A stretch of DNA of 64,000 nt, from NCBI RefSeq assembly GCF_002875705.1, contig NZ_MCZZ01000128.1, forward strand, positions 87,079-151,078, written 5' to 3'. A program made the translations under genes and the position numbers. The notes under the pieces are model-generated. The model saw nothing but the letters and a program-made list of their open reading frames with translations, was not told where the DNA came from and did no database searches. Of the stretch, positions 9,076 to 17,981 are shown piece by piece. The DNA is from Vibrio sp. 10N.261.45.E2 (GTDB taxonomy: Bacteria > Pseudomonadota > Gammaproteobacteria > Enterobacterales > Vibrionaceae). Every line of letters starts with the position of its first letter. Within the stretch, counting starts at the first letter, position 1.

Positions 9076-9408
9076 ATGAGTCATTTACGTATTCCTTCAC
9101 ATTGGAAAATTCAACGTTCAACGCCATTCTTTACTAAAGACAACGTGCCTGCCGCGTTAATAAGCCATCACAACACGGCTGAGGGTGTGTTCGGTCAATT
9201 ATGTGTTATGGAAGGTACGGTTACCTACCACGGTTTTGCAGACGCAGAAGCAACAGAACCAGAAGTCACCGTTGTCATCAATGCTGGACAATTTGCGACA
9301 AGTCCTCCGCAATATTGGCACCGTATCGAACTGAGTGACGATGCTCAATTTAATATCAACTTCTGGTCAGAAAAAGAGACCAAGCAGATGTTCAACACCC
9401 GAAAGTAA
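9076..9408 (+). CDS. DUF1971 (YeaR/TehB-like) cupin-fold small protein
   Basis: A 110-residue soluble protein of the DUF1971 family, the fold shared by E. coli YeaR and the extra domain on some TehB tellurite-resistance proteins. Visible family features are the N-terminal IPSHWKIQRSTPFFT segment, the GVFGQLCVMEGTVTYHGF strand pair and the PPQYWHRIEL motif, where a His sits on a beta strand as in cupins. Its ribosome site (AGAGAAGAGG) is strong. YeaR is nitrate/nitrosative-stress responsive in E. coli; whether that holds here is unknown. It may be cotranscribed with fpr. Confidence 0.75.
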   Translation: MSHLRIPSHWKIQRSTPFFTKDNVPAALISHHNTAEGVFGQLCVMEGTVTYHGFADAEATEPEVTVVINAGQFATSPPQYWHRIELSDDAQFNINFWSEKETKQMFNTRK

Positions 9409-9631
9409 GATCCATTTAAGATTGATGAACTTGTAAGCAAGCTTCTTCGTAATGTGATTTTAAATGTTCAATAAATGAAGATGCAAAAATAGAATAACCA
9501 TAGTAATTACAATGACTAATGGTGATAGACAAGACAAAAGAACTCTAGCACACTGAACAGAGTTGTTAGCTCTAACCCCGTATCAAATAGACATAATTGG
9601 GGTATTCATTTTTTAGGTAAGAGAGGAAGCC

Positions 9632-10624
9632 ATGCTCAACATTGCTTTTTTTAGCTCAAAATCATACGACGAAAAATCATTTGAACTTGCGAAAGGCGAA
9701 CTCAACGCTGAGTTTCATTTTCACGATTTTCGACTCACTACAACAACAGCAAAAATGGCGCACGATAACGAAGTTGTGTGTGCGTTTGTTAACGACGACC
9801 TATCGCGAGGCGTGCTAGAAATTTTAGCGCAAGGTGGTACCAAGTTGATCGCAATGCGCTGTGCGGGCTTTGATAAAGTCGACCTGGACGCAGCCAAAGA
9901 GTTTGGGTTACAAGTAGTACGAGTTCCTGCTTATTCACCAGAGTCGGTAGCAGAGCATACGGTCGGCATGATGATGTGTTTGAACCGTAAGCTTCACAAA
10001 GCATACCAACGCACGCGTGATGCAAACTTCTCTCTTGAAGGCTTGGTTGGCTTTAACTTTCACGGCAAAACCGTCGGTGTGATTGGTTCCGGTAAGATTG
10101 GCCTAGCGACCATGCGTATTCTGAAAGGTTTAGGTATGAACATTCTGTGTTACGACCCATATCCGAACCCTTTAGCGGTTGAACTGGGCGCTAAATATGT
10201 AGAGTTAGATCAGCTTTACCAAGAGTCTGACGTGATTTCTCTACACTGCCCTATGAGCAAAGAGAACTACCATTTATTGGATGCGAATGCATTTGAGAAG
10301 ATGAAAGACGGGGTGATGATCGTCAACACCAGCCGTGGTGAGCTTCTTGATTCAACAGCAGCGATTGAAGCACTCAAACAAAGCAAGATTGGTGCACTTG
10401 GTCTTGACGTTTACGACAACGAGAAAGAGTTATTCTTCCAAGATAAATCTAACGATGTGATTGTTGATGACGTGTTCCGTCGCCTATCCGCTTGTCACAA
10501 CGTATTATTCACAGGTCATCAAGCCTTCTTGACTAAAGATGCGTTGTTCAACATCGCGAATACTACGCTCACCAGTGTTGATGCCTTCTTCAAAGGCAAC
10601 ACCAGCGGCAATGAGCTCGTTTAA
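9632..10624 (+). CDS. ldhA: D-lactate dehydrogenase, fermentative
   Basis: NADH-dependent enzyme that reduces pyruvate to D-lactate in fermentation. It is a 330-residue D-isomer 2-hydroxyacid dehydrogenase with the NAD-binding GVIGSGKIG (149-157) and conserved MRCAGFDKVDLDAA (75-88). The catalytic set is present: Arg in VNTSRGELLD (about 235), Glu in the YDNEKELFF region and His in TGHQAFLT (about 297). Length and the phrase RCAGFDKVDLDAAKE match LdhA rather than broader 2-hydroxyacid dehydrogenases. It starts after AAGAGAGGAAGCC and ends at a strong terminator. Confidence 0.92.
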   Translation: MLNIAFFSSKSYDEKSFELAKGELNAEFHFHDFRLTTTTAKMAHDNEVVCAFVNDDLSRGVLEILAQGGTKLIAMRCAGFDKVDLDAAKEFGLQVVRVPAYSPESVAEHTVGMMMCLNRKLHKAYQRTRDANFSLEGLVGFNFHGKTVGVIGSGKIGLATMRILKGLGMNILCYDPYPNPLAVELGAKYVELDQLYQESDVISLHCPMSKENYHLLDANAFEKMKDGVMIVNTSRGELLDSTAAIEALKQSKIGALGLDVYDNEKELFFQDKSNDVIVDDVFRRLSACHNVLFTGHQAFLTKDALFNIANTTLTSVDAFFKGNTSGNELV

Positions 10625-10680
10625 TAACAAATTGAGTTAGTAGCAGATTGAGTTAAAAACAAACTAGGTCTACAGATACA

Positions 10681-10717
10681 AAGCCACGCTATTTTGATGT
10701 GAACAGCGTGGCTTTTT
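10681..10717 (+). terminator. Intrinsic terminator after ldhA
   Basis: AAGCCACGCT (10681-10690) pairs with AGCGTGGCTT (10705-10714), followed by T residues. Confidence 0.88.
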
Positions 10718-10743
10718 CGTTTATCCGATATTTCAAACAATTC

Positions 10744-11616
10744 CTATACGCAGAAATGACAATCTTCTGTGTCTAAACCATACACGCCTTTCCGAATAGC
10801 AAGATGCTCTTCACCGGCTTTTACACCCATCTCATAACCTGCATCAAGTGTCGATTGATCCATAGTCAAACGCTTCACCGCGAAGGCTTCTGGCGGCGCT
10901 ATCACCTTAATGGTAGCATCTTTGGGCGGATTACGAATGAACTCCAGAGACTGGTTGTAGTTTTCAGCACGCACCGCCATCGACTCAGCAATATTTGGGA
11001 ATTTCTTTAGCAGTTTTTTCAGCATCCATTGGTGCTTTTGAGGCTTCATTCGATAGCTTAAAGGATGAGAAAGGATTACCGTAATGTCTCGCGCACCACG
11101 GCGGTATGCTTCGCGAACCGGAATCGAATCCGCTACACCACCATCGGTATAGCAGCCACCCGAGAAGCACGGTGTTTCACGATAAGCAATAGGTAATGCG
11201 GTGGTCGCTTCAACCACGTTAGAAAGATTTTCTGGCTTGATATGATAGTAATCCGCACTGCCCGTATCGACGTTTGTGACAGCAGCGATAAGTGGGATAC
11301 TTGAAAAAAGCTCTCCACAATCTAGCGGATAACGTTGATTGGATTCGTTCCATAACCATTTAACATCCACTAAGTTACCCCCCTTAGCAAAGCGGGCAGG
11401 ATTAAAAAACGTCTTATCCGTCGCCATCGTAGTGATCACATCATAACTGCGTTTTGGTGCATGAGATAAGTAGCCAACCAAATTCGACACACCAGCAGAT
11501 ACGCCAATGGCAAAATCATAAGGACGGAAATCGTCTTGCATAAAGGCGTCCAAAACTCCGGCAGCAAAGATGCCTCTCATTGCTCCACCTTCAACGATTA
11601 ATGCGCTATTACTCAT
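10744..11616 (-). CDS. Patatin-like phospholipase (YjjU-like)
   Basis: Serine hydrolase of the patatin family, expected to act on lipid acyl esters. From the ATG at 11616 (after GAGTTTGAG) it has 290 residues; an upstream in-frame ATG at 11697 would add 27 residues with no family match. It shows the oxyanion-hole glycines (VEGGAMRGIFAAG, 8-20), the nucleophile elbow GVSAG with Ser40 and the dyad Asp in DGGVADSIP (Asp158). Similarity to E. coli YjjU is spread along the whole length (for example FFNPARFAKGGNLVDVKWL). No signal peptide is seen, so it should be cytoplasmic. It is a single gene. Confidence 0.85.
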   Translation of the reverse strand: MSNSALIVEGGAMRGIFAAGVLDAFMQDDFRPYDFAIGVSAGVSNLVGYLSHAPKRSYDVITTMATDKTFFNPARFAKGGNLVDVKWLWNESNQRYPLDCGELFSSIPLIAAVTNVDTGSADYYHIKPENLSNVVEATTALPIAYRETPCFSGGCYTDGGVADSIPVREAYRRGARDITVILSHPLSYRMKPQKHQWMLKKLLKKFPNIAESMAVRAENYNQSLEFIRNPPKDATIKVIAPPEAFAVKRLTMDQSTLDAGYEMGVKAGEEHLAIRKGVYGLDTEDCHFCV

Positions 11617-11772
11617 CTCAAACTCTTCTACTTTATAAACTGATAGTCGTAGGATAATCCCATCACTCTGACAAAGATAATGGGATAGATTTATCAATTC
11701 GATAGGTAAAAACTATCAATACGAATAGGCTATTTTTCAAAGAGTTAGGGTTAGCGAATAAATGGCGAGATC

Positions 11773-11808
11773 AAAAAAGGCCATCGAGTAATGCACTCAA
11801 TGGCCTTT
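11773..11808 (-). terminator. Intrinsic terminator after katA
   Basis: On the minus strand AAAGGCCATTGAGTGCA folds back on TCGATGGCCTTT, then T6. It lies about 25 bases past the catalase stop. Confidence 0.87.
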
Positions 11809-11832
11809 CAATTATCTAATCAAGATGATGGA

Positions 11833-13284
11833 TTACGACTTAAATTCGCTCACATCGATTTCAAGCAGTTTACCAATACCTTCACCGTATGCAGGATCGG
11901 CTTTGTAACAGTGTCTTAGGTGACGCAGTTGAATCTCTTTTGGTACGCCGCCTAGGTTACGAGCAGTGTTATCAAACAGAATTGCTTGTTTTTCAGGAGT
12001 CATCAGACGGAACAAGTCACCCGGTTGTGAGAAGTAATCTTCATCTTCGCGGTGATCCCAGTGTGCTGCGGCACCATCTAGGTTCAATGCTGGTTCAGCG
12101 AAGTCTGGCTGTTCCGCCCATTGGCCTTCATTGTTTGGCTCATAGCCAAGTGTGCTACCAAAGTTGCCATCGACACGCATTGCACCATCACGGTGGTAAC
12201 TGTGTACTGGGCAACGAGGTGCGTTCACAGGAATGTGCTGGTGGTTAACACCTAAACGGTAGCGCTGAGCATCACCGTAAGCAAACAGACGACCTTGTAG
12301 CATCTTGTCTGGTGAGAAGCTGATACCCGGAACCACGTTCGCCGGGTTAAATGCCGACTGCTCTACTTCAGCGAAGAAGTTTTGCGGGTTACGGTTTAGC
12401 TCAAACTCACCCACTTCAATCAACGGATAATCGGCATGAGGCCAGATCTTAGTCAAATCGAACGGGTTGTATGGAACCTTCGCAGCATCTGCTTCTGGCA
12501 TGATTTGAACTTTTAACGTCCATTTCGGGAAGTCTTGGTTATCAATGCTGTCTAGCAAGTCACGTTGGTGGCTTTCGCGATCGTCACCGATTACTTGTGC
12601 CGCTTCTGCATCAGAAAGGTTCTTAATGCCTTGCTGAGATTTGAAGTGGAACTTAACCCAGAAACGTTCGTTGTCAGCATTGATGAAACTGAACGTGTGG
12701 CTACCAAACCCGTGCATGTGGCGGTAAGTGGCAGGGATACCACGGTCACTCATCACGATGGTAATTTGGTGTAGAGCTTCCGGTAGAGAGGTCCAGAAGT
12801 CCCAGTTGTTTTTCGCACTACGCATGTTAGTACGAGGGTCACGTTTCACCGCGTGGTTTAAGTCTGGGAACTTAAGAGGATCACGAAGGAAGAATACTGG
12901 CGTGTTGTTACCCACCATATCCCAGTTGCCTTCTTCAGTATAAAACTTCAATGCAAAGCCACGGATATCACGCTCAGCATCGGCAGCTCCGCGCTCACCT
13001 GCAACCGTTGTAAAACGTGCAAATAAGTCGGTTTTTTTACCCACTTCTGAGAACAGTTTTGCCTTGGTGTACTTTGTGATGTCGTGTGTAACGGTAAATG
13101 TGCCGTAAGCACCTGAGCCTTTCGCGTGCATACGACGCTCTGGGATCACTTCACGATCAAAATGGGCCAATTTTTCCAAGAACCAAACATCTTGAAGAAG
13201 TTGAGGACCACGTTTGCCCGCAGTTTGAACATTCTGGTTATGAGCAACAGGACAACCCGCAGCTGTAGTTAGTTTTTTACTCAT
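11833..13284 (-). CDS. katA: Monofunctional haem catalase
   Basis: Breaks hydrogen peroxide down to water and oxygen in the cytoplasm. It is a small-subunit (clade 3 type) catalase of 483 residues from the ATG at 13284 (an ATG one codon earlier at 13287 shares the AAGGAATTG ribosome site). All active-site residues are in place: distal His53 in [11 protein letters not shown], Asn126 in [11 protein letters not shown] and the proximal haem ligand Tyr336 in [15 protein letters not shown] Cys-Pro pair near the start ([11 protein letters not shown]) is common in Vibrio and Pseudomonas catalases. It is monocistronic; the upstream spacer has a Fur-box-like sequence and a long-spaced inverted repeat. 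Confidence 0.94.
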   Translation of the reverse strand: MSKKLTTAAGCPVAHNQNVQTAGKRGPQLLQDVWFLEKLAHFDREVIPERRMHAKGSGAYGTFTVTHDITKYTKAKLFSEVGKKTDLFARFTTVAGERGAADAERDIRGFALKFYTEEGNWDMVGNNTPVFFLRDPLKFPDLNHAVKRDPRTNMRSAKNNWDFWTSLPEALHQITIVMSDRGIPATYRHMHGFGSHTFSFINADNERFWVKFHFKSQQGIKNLSDAEAAQVIGDDRESHQRDLLDSIDNQDFPKWTLKVQIMPEADAAKVPYNPFDLTKIWPHADYPLIEVGEFELNRNPQNFFAEVEQSAFNPANVVPGISFSPDKMLQGRLFAYGDAQRYRLGVNHQHIPVNAPRCPVHSYHRDGAMRVDGNFGSTLGYEPNNEGQWAEQPDFAEPALNLDGAAAHWDHREDEDYFSQPGDLFRLMTPEKQAILFDNTARNLGGVPKEIQLRHLRHCYKADPAYGEGIGKLLEIDVSEFKS

Positions 13285-13446
13285 CATCAATTCCTTATTA
13301 CCTTTTAGGTGCAGCATCTTTGTTGCACCGCCACTTCTGTATGGCAGTTATTCATCACACAAAACCACGCAGTAATTAAGGATATAGAATAAGCTTGAAT
13401 CAAAGTAAAATATAATCGTTTGTATTTATCGTTGTCATGGGTAAAA

Positions 13447-13498
13447 CCTATCAATTTAATGATCTAAATCATAATCATAATCATTCAATATTGATAGG
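13447..13498. promoter_or_regulatory. katA upstream region: Fur-box-like core inside a spaced inverted repeat
   Basis: CCTATCAAT at 13447-13455 and its exact reverse complement ATTGATAGG at 13490-13498 flank an A+T-rich core. Within the core, ATAATCATAATCATT (13471-13485) matches 14 of 15 bases of the central part of the Fur consensus GATAATGATAATCATTATC. It sits about 190 bases upstream of katA. A clear OxyR site was not found. Regulator identity is inferred. Confidence 0.35.
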
Positions 13499-13567
13499 AA
13501 TATTTACAACTTAACAATCAACAGGTTACATGGCGTTACAAGTTGACCTCATGATTCATCAAACTCG

Positions 13568-14740
13568 CTATTTTTGAAAAATTTCGTGACCTAACCGTAA
13601 AGTCGCTGCAATATTTCTTGCCGTTCTAATCAAGTTGATATCAGCCTCTTGTAGTACTTTATCTAAGGTTTGAGATGATCTCACAGTACCAAACAAGCTA
13701 CTCATTTCACCATAAAGCGCTTCTACTTCGGTGCCTAAAGATCCTGCAATACCGATGGTGGGAATACCTTGTAAACTTGCTCGCTTGGCAATGCCATAAG
13801 GTGTTTTGCCTTGTAAGGTTTGATTATCCATCTGGCCTTCACCGGTAATCACAAGGTCAGCACCTTTCAGCACGTCATCAGCTTGTAAAACATCAAGCAC
13901 CATCTCGATACCCGGTTTGATCTGCATATTAAACAGCAAACCAAGCCCCATTGGAGCGCCACCAGCCGCGCCATAACCCGTACGATTTTGAACGGGAACA
14001 TCGCCACTGACACAACCTTGTGTTTCCGCGACTTGAGCAAAGTTCGCAAGTGCTTTATCAAGCATCACGACTTGTTCAGGTGTCGCCCCTTTTTGTGGGC
14101 CAAAGATATGGCTAGCACCTTTATCACCACACAAGGGATTATCAACATCGCACGCCACAATAAGATCAATATCAGCGCAGCGTGAATCCAGACCTGAAAG
14201 GTCAATAGAGGCTAAATCCTTTAATGCAGCGCCACCTCGGCCAAGCTCTTGTCCATTGCTATCGAGCAAACATCCACCCAACGCTTGAACAATACCCGCA
14301 CCACCATCGTTGGTCGCACTGCCACCCAATCCAAGAATAATCGTTTGAACGCCCTGCTTTATCGCTTCCAAAATCAATTGCCCGGTACCGAATGAAGAAG
14401 CCACCAAAGGGTTACGCTGCTCTGGCGCTAACAAATCCAAACCTGATGCCGCAGCAATTTCGACAAGTGCGGTTTTGTTAGGGTTGCTATCGGATGACTC
14501 AAGCATCGCCCATTCTGCCCTGACTAACGTACCCAATGGTCCTTCAACCTGACTTGTCCGCTTTTGCCCTGCTAAGCCTTGCAGCAAAACATCGACTGTA
14601 CCTTCACCGCCATCGGCCAAAGGCAAGGCTACGTATTCAGCGTCTGGGAAGATTTCACGAAAGCCCTTTTCAATACACGCCGCCACCGAAACCGCCGATA
14701 AAGATTCTTTAAACGAATCTGGTGCAATAATAATTTTCAT
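13568..14740 (-). CDS. garK: Glycerate 2-kinase (GarK/GlxK family)
   Basis: Phosphorylates D-glycerate to 2-phosphoglycerate with ATP, feeding glycerate from sugar-acid or glyoxylate breakdown into glycolysis. From the ATG at 14740 (GGAGC ribosome site) it has 390 residues and starts MKIIIAPDSFKESLSA, the family hallmark. Further family motifs are PLADGGEGTVD, LGLGGSATNDGG, GYGAAGGAPMGLG and VITGEGQMDNQT near the C-terminus. It diverges from the yiaK operon. GarK and GlxK cannot be told apart by eye. No tartronate-semialdehyde reductase or aldolase is adjacent. Confidence 0.88.
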   Translation of the reverse strand: MKIIIAPDSFKESLSAVSVAACIEKGFREIFPDAEYVALPLADGGEGTVDVLLQGLAGQKRTSQVEGPLGTLVRAEWAMLESSDSNPNKTALVEIAAASGLDLLAPEQRNPLVASSFGTGQLILEAIKQGVQTIILGLGGSATNDGGAGIVQALGGCLLDSNGQELGRGGAALKDLASIDLSGLDSRCADIDLIVACDVDNPLCGDKGASHIFGPQKGATPEQVVMLDKALANFAQVAETQGCVSGDVPVQNRTGYGAAGGAPMGLGLLFNMQIKPGIEMVLDVLQADDVLKGADLVITGEGQMDNQTLQGKTPYGIAKRASLQGIPTIGIAGSLGTEVEALYGEMSSLFGTVRSSQTLDKVLQEADINLIRTARNIAATLRLGHEIFQK

Positions 14741-14942
14741 AAAAGTAAGCTCCAATGCTTGACGAATATCGACCAAGAAACAATTCCTAAACAAAAAACA
14801 CTATATAGAAGACGGTTCAACAGTGCGTCTTCCCCTGTCTGAGTTTGACCATTCCCTCAGATTTCAACGCCACTATTTTACATTCAGTAAAGTTACGGTT
14901 TGCTCGAAACCCATAATTTGACAAGTTTAATCCGATGAAACT

Positions 14943-15143
14943 ATCGAATTTCATTCGATTTAGTTCTAGAAACCAGATCATGGACACGCTTTTTGTTCCG
15001 TATTATGGAATCAAATAATCTTTTTGTTTCATTTTTTAACTCGTTAACAGTTATTAGAGAAAAACTTAATAAGAAAATAAAGCGCCACTTTGCTCACAGT
15101 ATTAATTTGGAATCTCAACAATAATTAATTCCGCATTATGGAA
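14943..15143. promoter_or_regulatory. Operator region of the yia-type operon (two 15-bp IclR-type palindromes)
   Basis: Two nearly identical 15-mers, TTCCGTATTATGGAA (14996-15010) and TTCCGCATTATGGAA (15129-15143), share TTCC...TGGAA arms. They flank the probable promoter of the yiaK operon; the second ends about 22 bases before the yiaK start codon. A different palindrome, ATCGAATTTCATTCGAT (14943-14959), lies further up. The first two are the likely targets of the IclR-family regulator encoded at 23239, a role inferred from their symmetry and position. Confidence 0.6.
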
Positions 15144-15165
15144 TTTACTTTATCGGAGAACAGAG

Positions 15166-16167
15166 ATGCCTTTAGTATCCACTGAAAAGCTACAACAAGA
15201 ATATGAACGAATCCTACTAGCTCGAGACATGAAACCAGAGATGGCAGCCAAGCTTGCCGCAGGTTTTGTTGAAATGGCGAATGAGGGTACTTATTCACAC
15301 GGCATCAACCGTTTCCCAGTGTTCATTGACCAAGTAGACAAAGGTCAAATCAAGCTTAACGCAGAGCCTGAATGTGTGAACAGCATGGGTGCACTTGAGC
15401 AATGGGATTGTAATTTTGGCCCCGGCGTACTGAACGGCCTTATCTGTGCTGAACGTGCAATGGAGCTGGCTCGTGACTACGGTATCGGCATGGTGGGTAT
15501 GCGTAACTCGAACCACTGGATGCGTGGCGGAGCATACGTTCTGAAAATGGCTCGTGAAGGCTTTGCTGGTATCGCATCAACAAACTCTATCGCAGTAATG
15601 CCAGCTTGGGGTGGTAAAGATCACCGCGTAGGTTCTAACCCTCTGATCATGGCGATCGCAGGCGATCCACCGGTCGTGGTTGACTGCTCAATGACACAAT
15701 TCTCATACGGTCAACTGCAAAACTTCGTACTAGCAGACAAAGATCTTCCTGTTGTTGGTGGCTTTGACAACGAAGGCAACCTGACCAAAGACCCACACGT
15801 GCTTTGGGAAAATAAACGTCTACTACCAATGGGTTTCTGGAAAGGATCTTCAATGGCAATCGTGCTAGACATGATGCTAACCGCTATCACTGGTGGTAAC
15901 TCAGTTCCAGCCCTAACCGAAGACATGGGCGGCGAATTCGGCGTTTCACAATTCCTTATCGCGATTGACCTGAGCAAAACAATGGGTGAAGGCCAATACG
16001 CACAAGAGATGAAGCGTATCCGCGACTATGTACTGGCATCTGAGCCAGCAGAAACAGGTTCAGTAATGATTGCAGGTTCTGAGATTCAGAACTTCATCGA
16101 CAAGCACAACGCTGCTGGCGGTATTGAAATCAACGATGGAATCTGGGACCAAATTACGTCTCTGTAA
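15166..16167 (+). CDS. yiaK: 2,3-diketo-L-gulonate reductase (YiaK)
   Basis: NADH-dependent reductase of the malate/L-lactate/ureidoglycolate dehydrogenase family, converting 2,3-diketo-L-gulonate to 3-keto-L-gulonate in the cytoplasm. Its 333 residues match E. coli YiaK (332). Conserved features are THGI-like YSHGINRFP (44-51), the catalytic His117 in GMRNSNHWMRGG, a PAWGGKDHRVGSNPL segment and VVDCSMTQFSYG. It is the first gene of a ten-gene operon and follows two IclR-type palindromes and a good ribosome site (CGGAGA). The next three genes encode the matching TRAP transporter, which supports the substrate. Confidence 0.92.
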   Translation: MPLVSTEKLQQEYERILLARDMKPEMAAKLAAGFVEMANEGTYSHGINRFPVFIDQVDKGQIKLNAEPECVNSMGALEQWDCNFGPGVLNGLICAERAMELARDYGIGMVGMRNSNHWMRGGAYVLKMAREGFAGIASTNSIAVMPAWGGKDHRVGSNPLIMAIAGDPPVVVDCSMTQFSYGQLQNFVLADKDLPVVGGFDNEGNLTKDPHVLWENKRLLPMGFWKGSSMAIVLDMMLTAITGGNSVPALTEDMGGEFGVSQFLIAIDLSKTMGEGQYAQEMKRIRDYVLASEPAETGSVMIAGSEIQNFIDKHNAAGGIEINDGIWDQITSL

Positions 16168-16191
16168 TTCGCCTGAGGTGGGGAAAGCTTT

Positions 16192-16680
16192 ATGCAAAGT
16201 GTATTTAAGAGTATTTGGAAAAGTATCGACGTCATCATGGCCGTTATTCTGACTTGTATGATTGTACTGGTCTTCACAAACGTTGTGCTGCGTTACGGCT
16301 TTTCCTCTGGTCTTCGTCCCTCTGTAGAACTATCTCGCCTTGGTCTTGTATGGATTGTGATGCTCGGTGCAGCCGTTGTGCTGCGCCGAGGCGAACACCT
16401 CGCTGTTGCGGAATTTTCTGAAAGACTTTTCCCCAAAGCAGTGCCCGTACTAAGACGAATGTGTTGGGTGGTAGTACTGGTTTCAGTAGGCATGCTTTAC
16501 ATCGGTTCATACCGTCAAATGATGTCCAACTGGTCAGATATTTCTCAACTTACAGGGCTTCCTTCAGCATTATTTTATTTAGCTGGCGTGGTGTCAGGCG
16601 CGTTAATGGGAGTGATTGCGTTTGTTCGTATCTTCAACCCTGACTGGCAACTAGATAGCTTAGAAGAGGAGAAAGAATAA
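16192..16680 (+). CDS. yiaM: TRAP transporter small permease (YiaM, DctQ type)
   Basis: Small membrane subunit of the TRAP transporter expected to import 2,3-diketo-L-gulonate. The 162 residues form four hydrophobic segments (about 14-38, 52-70, 88-108, 128-150). The loop VVLRYGFSSGLRPSVELSRL fits the DctQ pattern in which a conserved polar stretch follows TM1. Its stop codon overlaps the yiaN start (TAATG), so translation is coupled. The role follows E. coli YiaMNO and the flanking genes. Confidence 0.88.
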   Translation: MQSVFKSIWKSIDVIMAVILTCMIVLVFTNVVLRYGFSSGLRPSVELSRLGLVWIVMLGAAVVLRRGEHLAVAEFSERLFPKAVPVLRRMCWVVVLVSVGMLYIGSYRQMMSNWSDISQLTGLPSALFYLAGVVSGALMGVIAFVRIFNPDWQLDSLEEEKE

Positions 16681-17960
16681 TGACGTTAGCCATTTTCTTA
16701 TCGGTATTGATTGTCTCAATCTTGCTTGGTCTTCCTGTCGCATTTGCACTGCTATTGTCTTCAATGGCACTGATGCTACACATGGACTTCTTTAGTGCAG
16801 ACATTCTTGCGCAGTCTTTAATTAATGGTGTCGACAGCTTTACGCTACTCGCAATTCCATTCTTCCTAATTGCTGGTGAAGTAATGGCGTCGGGTGGCTT
16901 GTCGCAACGTATTGTTCGACTCGCTACTACGTATGTTGGTCACCGCCAAGGTGGCTTAGGTTACGTAGCCATCATGACTTCGGTTCTACTTGCCGGCCTT
17001 TCAGGCTCAGCGGTAGCAGATGCAGCAGCATTGGTAAGTATTCTTTACCCAATGATGAAAGCAGCAAAGTACCCAGAAGCACCATCTATGGGTCTACTAG
17101 CTTCAGGCGGCATCATCGCCCCGGTCATCCCACCTTCAATTCCACTGATTCTAGTCGGTGTTGCAGGCGGTATTTCAATCAAAAACCTATTCCTAGGCGG
17201 TATTGTCCCTGGCCTATTGATGGGTATGACATTGATGTTTGTATGGCGTTGGACGGTTCGTAAAGAAAACTTAGAAACTTCTGAGCGCGCAACAAAAGCA
17301 GAAAAACGAGCGGCACTCAAAGAGGGTATCTGGGCTCTGTTCCTGCCAGTCATCATCATTGTGGGTATCCGTTTCGGTATCTTTACCCCAACAGAAGCTG
17401 CGGTAGTGGCGGCAGCGTACGCAATCTTTATCTCAACGTTTGTTTATAAAGAACTGACGCTTAAAGGCTTTTATCACATTGTACTGAACGCAGGTCGCTC
17501 TACGGCAATGGTTATGTTCTTGGTTGGCTGTGCCATGGTGGCAGCTTGGCTGATTACTGTTGCTCAATTACCACAACAGCTTGCTGAAATGTTAGGTCCA
17601 TTGGTCGATAGCCCTCGACTACTGATGGCCGTGATTATGCTGCTTGTTCTATGTGTTGGCATGGTGATGGATTTAAGCCCGACCATTCTAATTCTGGTTC
17701 CGTTATTGATGCCCGTTATCAAAATGGCGGGAATCGACCCAACTTACTTCGGCTTGTTGTTCGTTATCAACTGTTCAATTGGTCTGATTACGCCTCCAGT
17801 AGGCACCGTACTGAACGTAGTGTGTGGTGTAGCTCGAGTGCCAATGTCAACGGCTGTGAAAGGTGTATTGCCATTCATCGCTGCATACATGGCTCTACTA
17901 ACACTGTTTGTCATCTTCCCTAGCATTATCACTGTGCCAATGTCGTTTGTCATTGGTTAA
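16680..17960 (+). CDS. yiaN: TRAP transporter large permease (YiaN, DctM type)
   Basis: Channel-forming subunit of the sodium-driven TRAP transporter for 2,3-diketo-L-gulonate. The 426 residues give about 12 hydrophobic segments and carry DctM hallmarks: the AIPFFLIAGEVMASGG stretch (about 56-71), SGSAVADAAALVSI (about 108-121), PPSIPLILVG and a C-terminal LITPPVGTVLNV. It lies directly after yiaM with a one-base overlap and 21 bases before yiaO. Confidence 0.92.
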   Translation: MTLAIFLSVLIVSILLGLPVAFALLLSSMALMLHMDFFSADILAQSLINGVDSFTLLAIPFFLIAGEVMASGGLSQRIVRLATTYVGHRQGGLGYVAIMTSVLLAGLSGSAVADAAALVSILYPMMKAAKYPEAPSMGLLASGGIIAPVIPPSIPLILVGVAGGISIKNLFLGGIVPGLLMGMTLMFVWRWTVRKENLETSERATKAEKRAALKEGIWALFLPVIIIVGIRFGIFTPTEAAVVAAAYAIFISTFVYKELTLKGFYHIVLNAGRSTAMVMFLVGCAMVAAWLITVAQLPQQLAEMLGPLVDSPRLLMAVIMLLVLCVGMVMDLSPTILILVPLLMPVIKMAGIDPTYFGLLFVINCSIGLITPPVGTVLNVVCGVARVPMSTAVKGVLPFIAAYMALLTLFVIFPSIITVPMSFVIG

Positions 17961-17981
17961 TCCTCGACGGAGAAAATAATA

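Noticed and set aside
9576..9616. ACCCC...GGGGT inverted repeat before ldhA followed by T-rich sequence
   Set aside because: The arms are only about 7 bp with an 18-base loop and the T-run is broken; not convincing as terminator or riboswitch.
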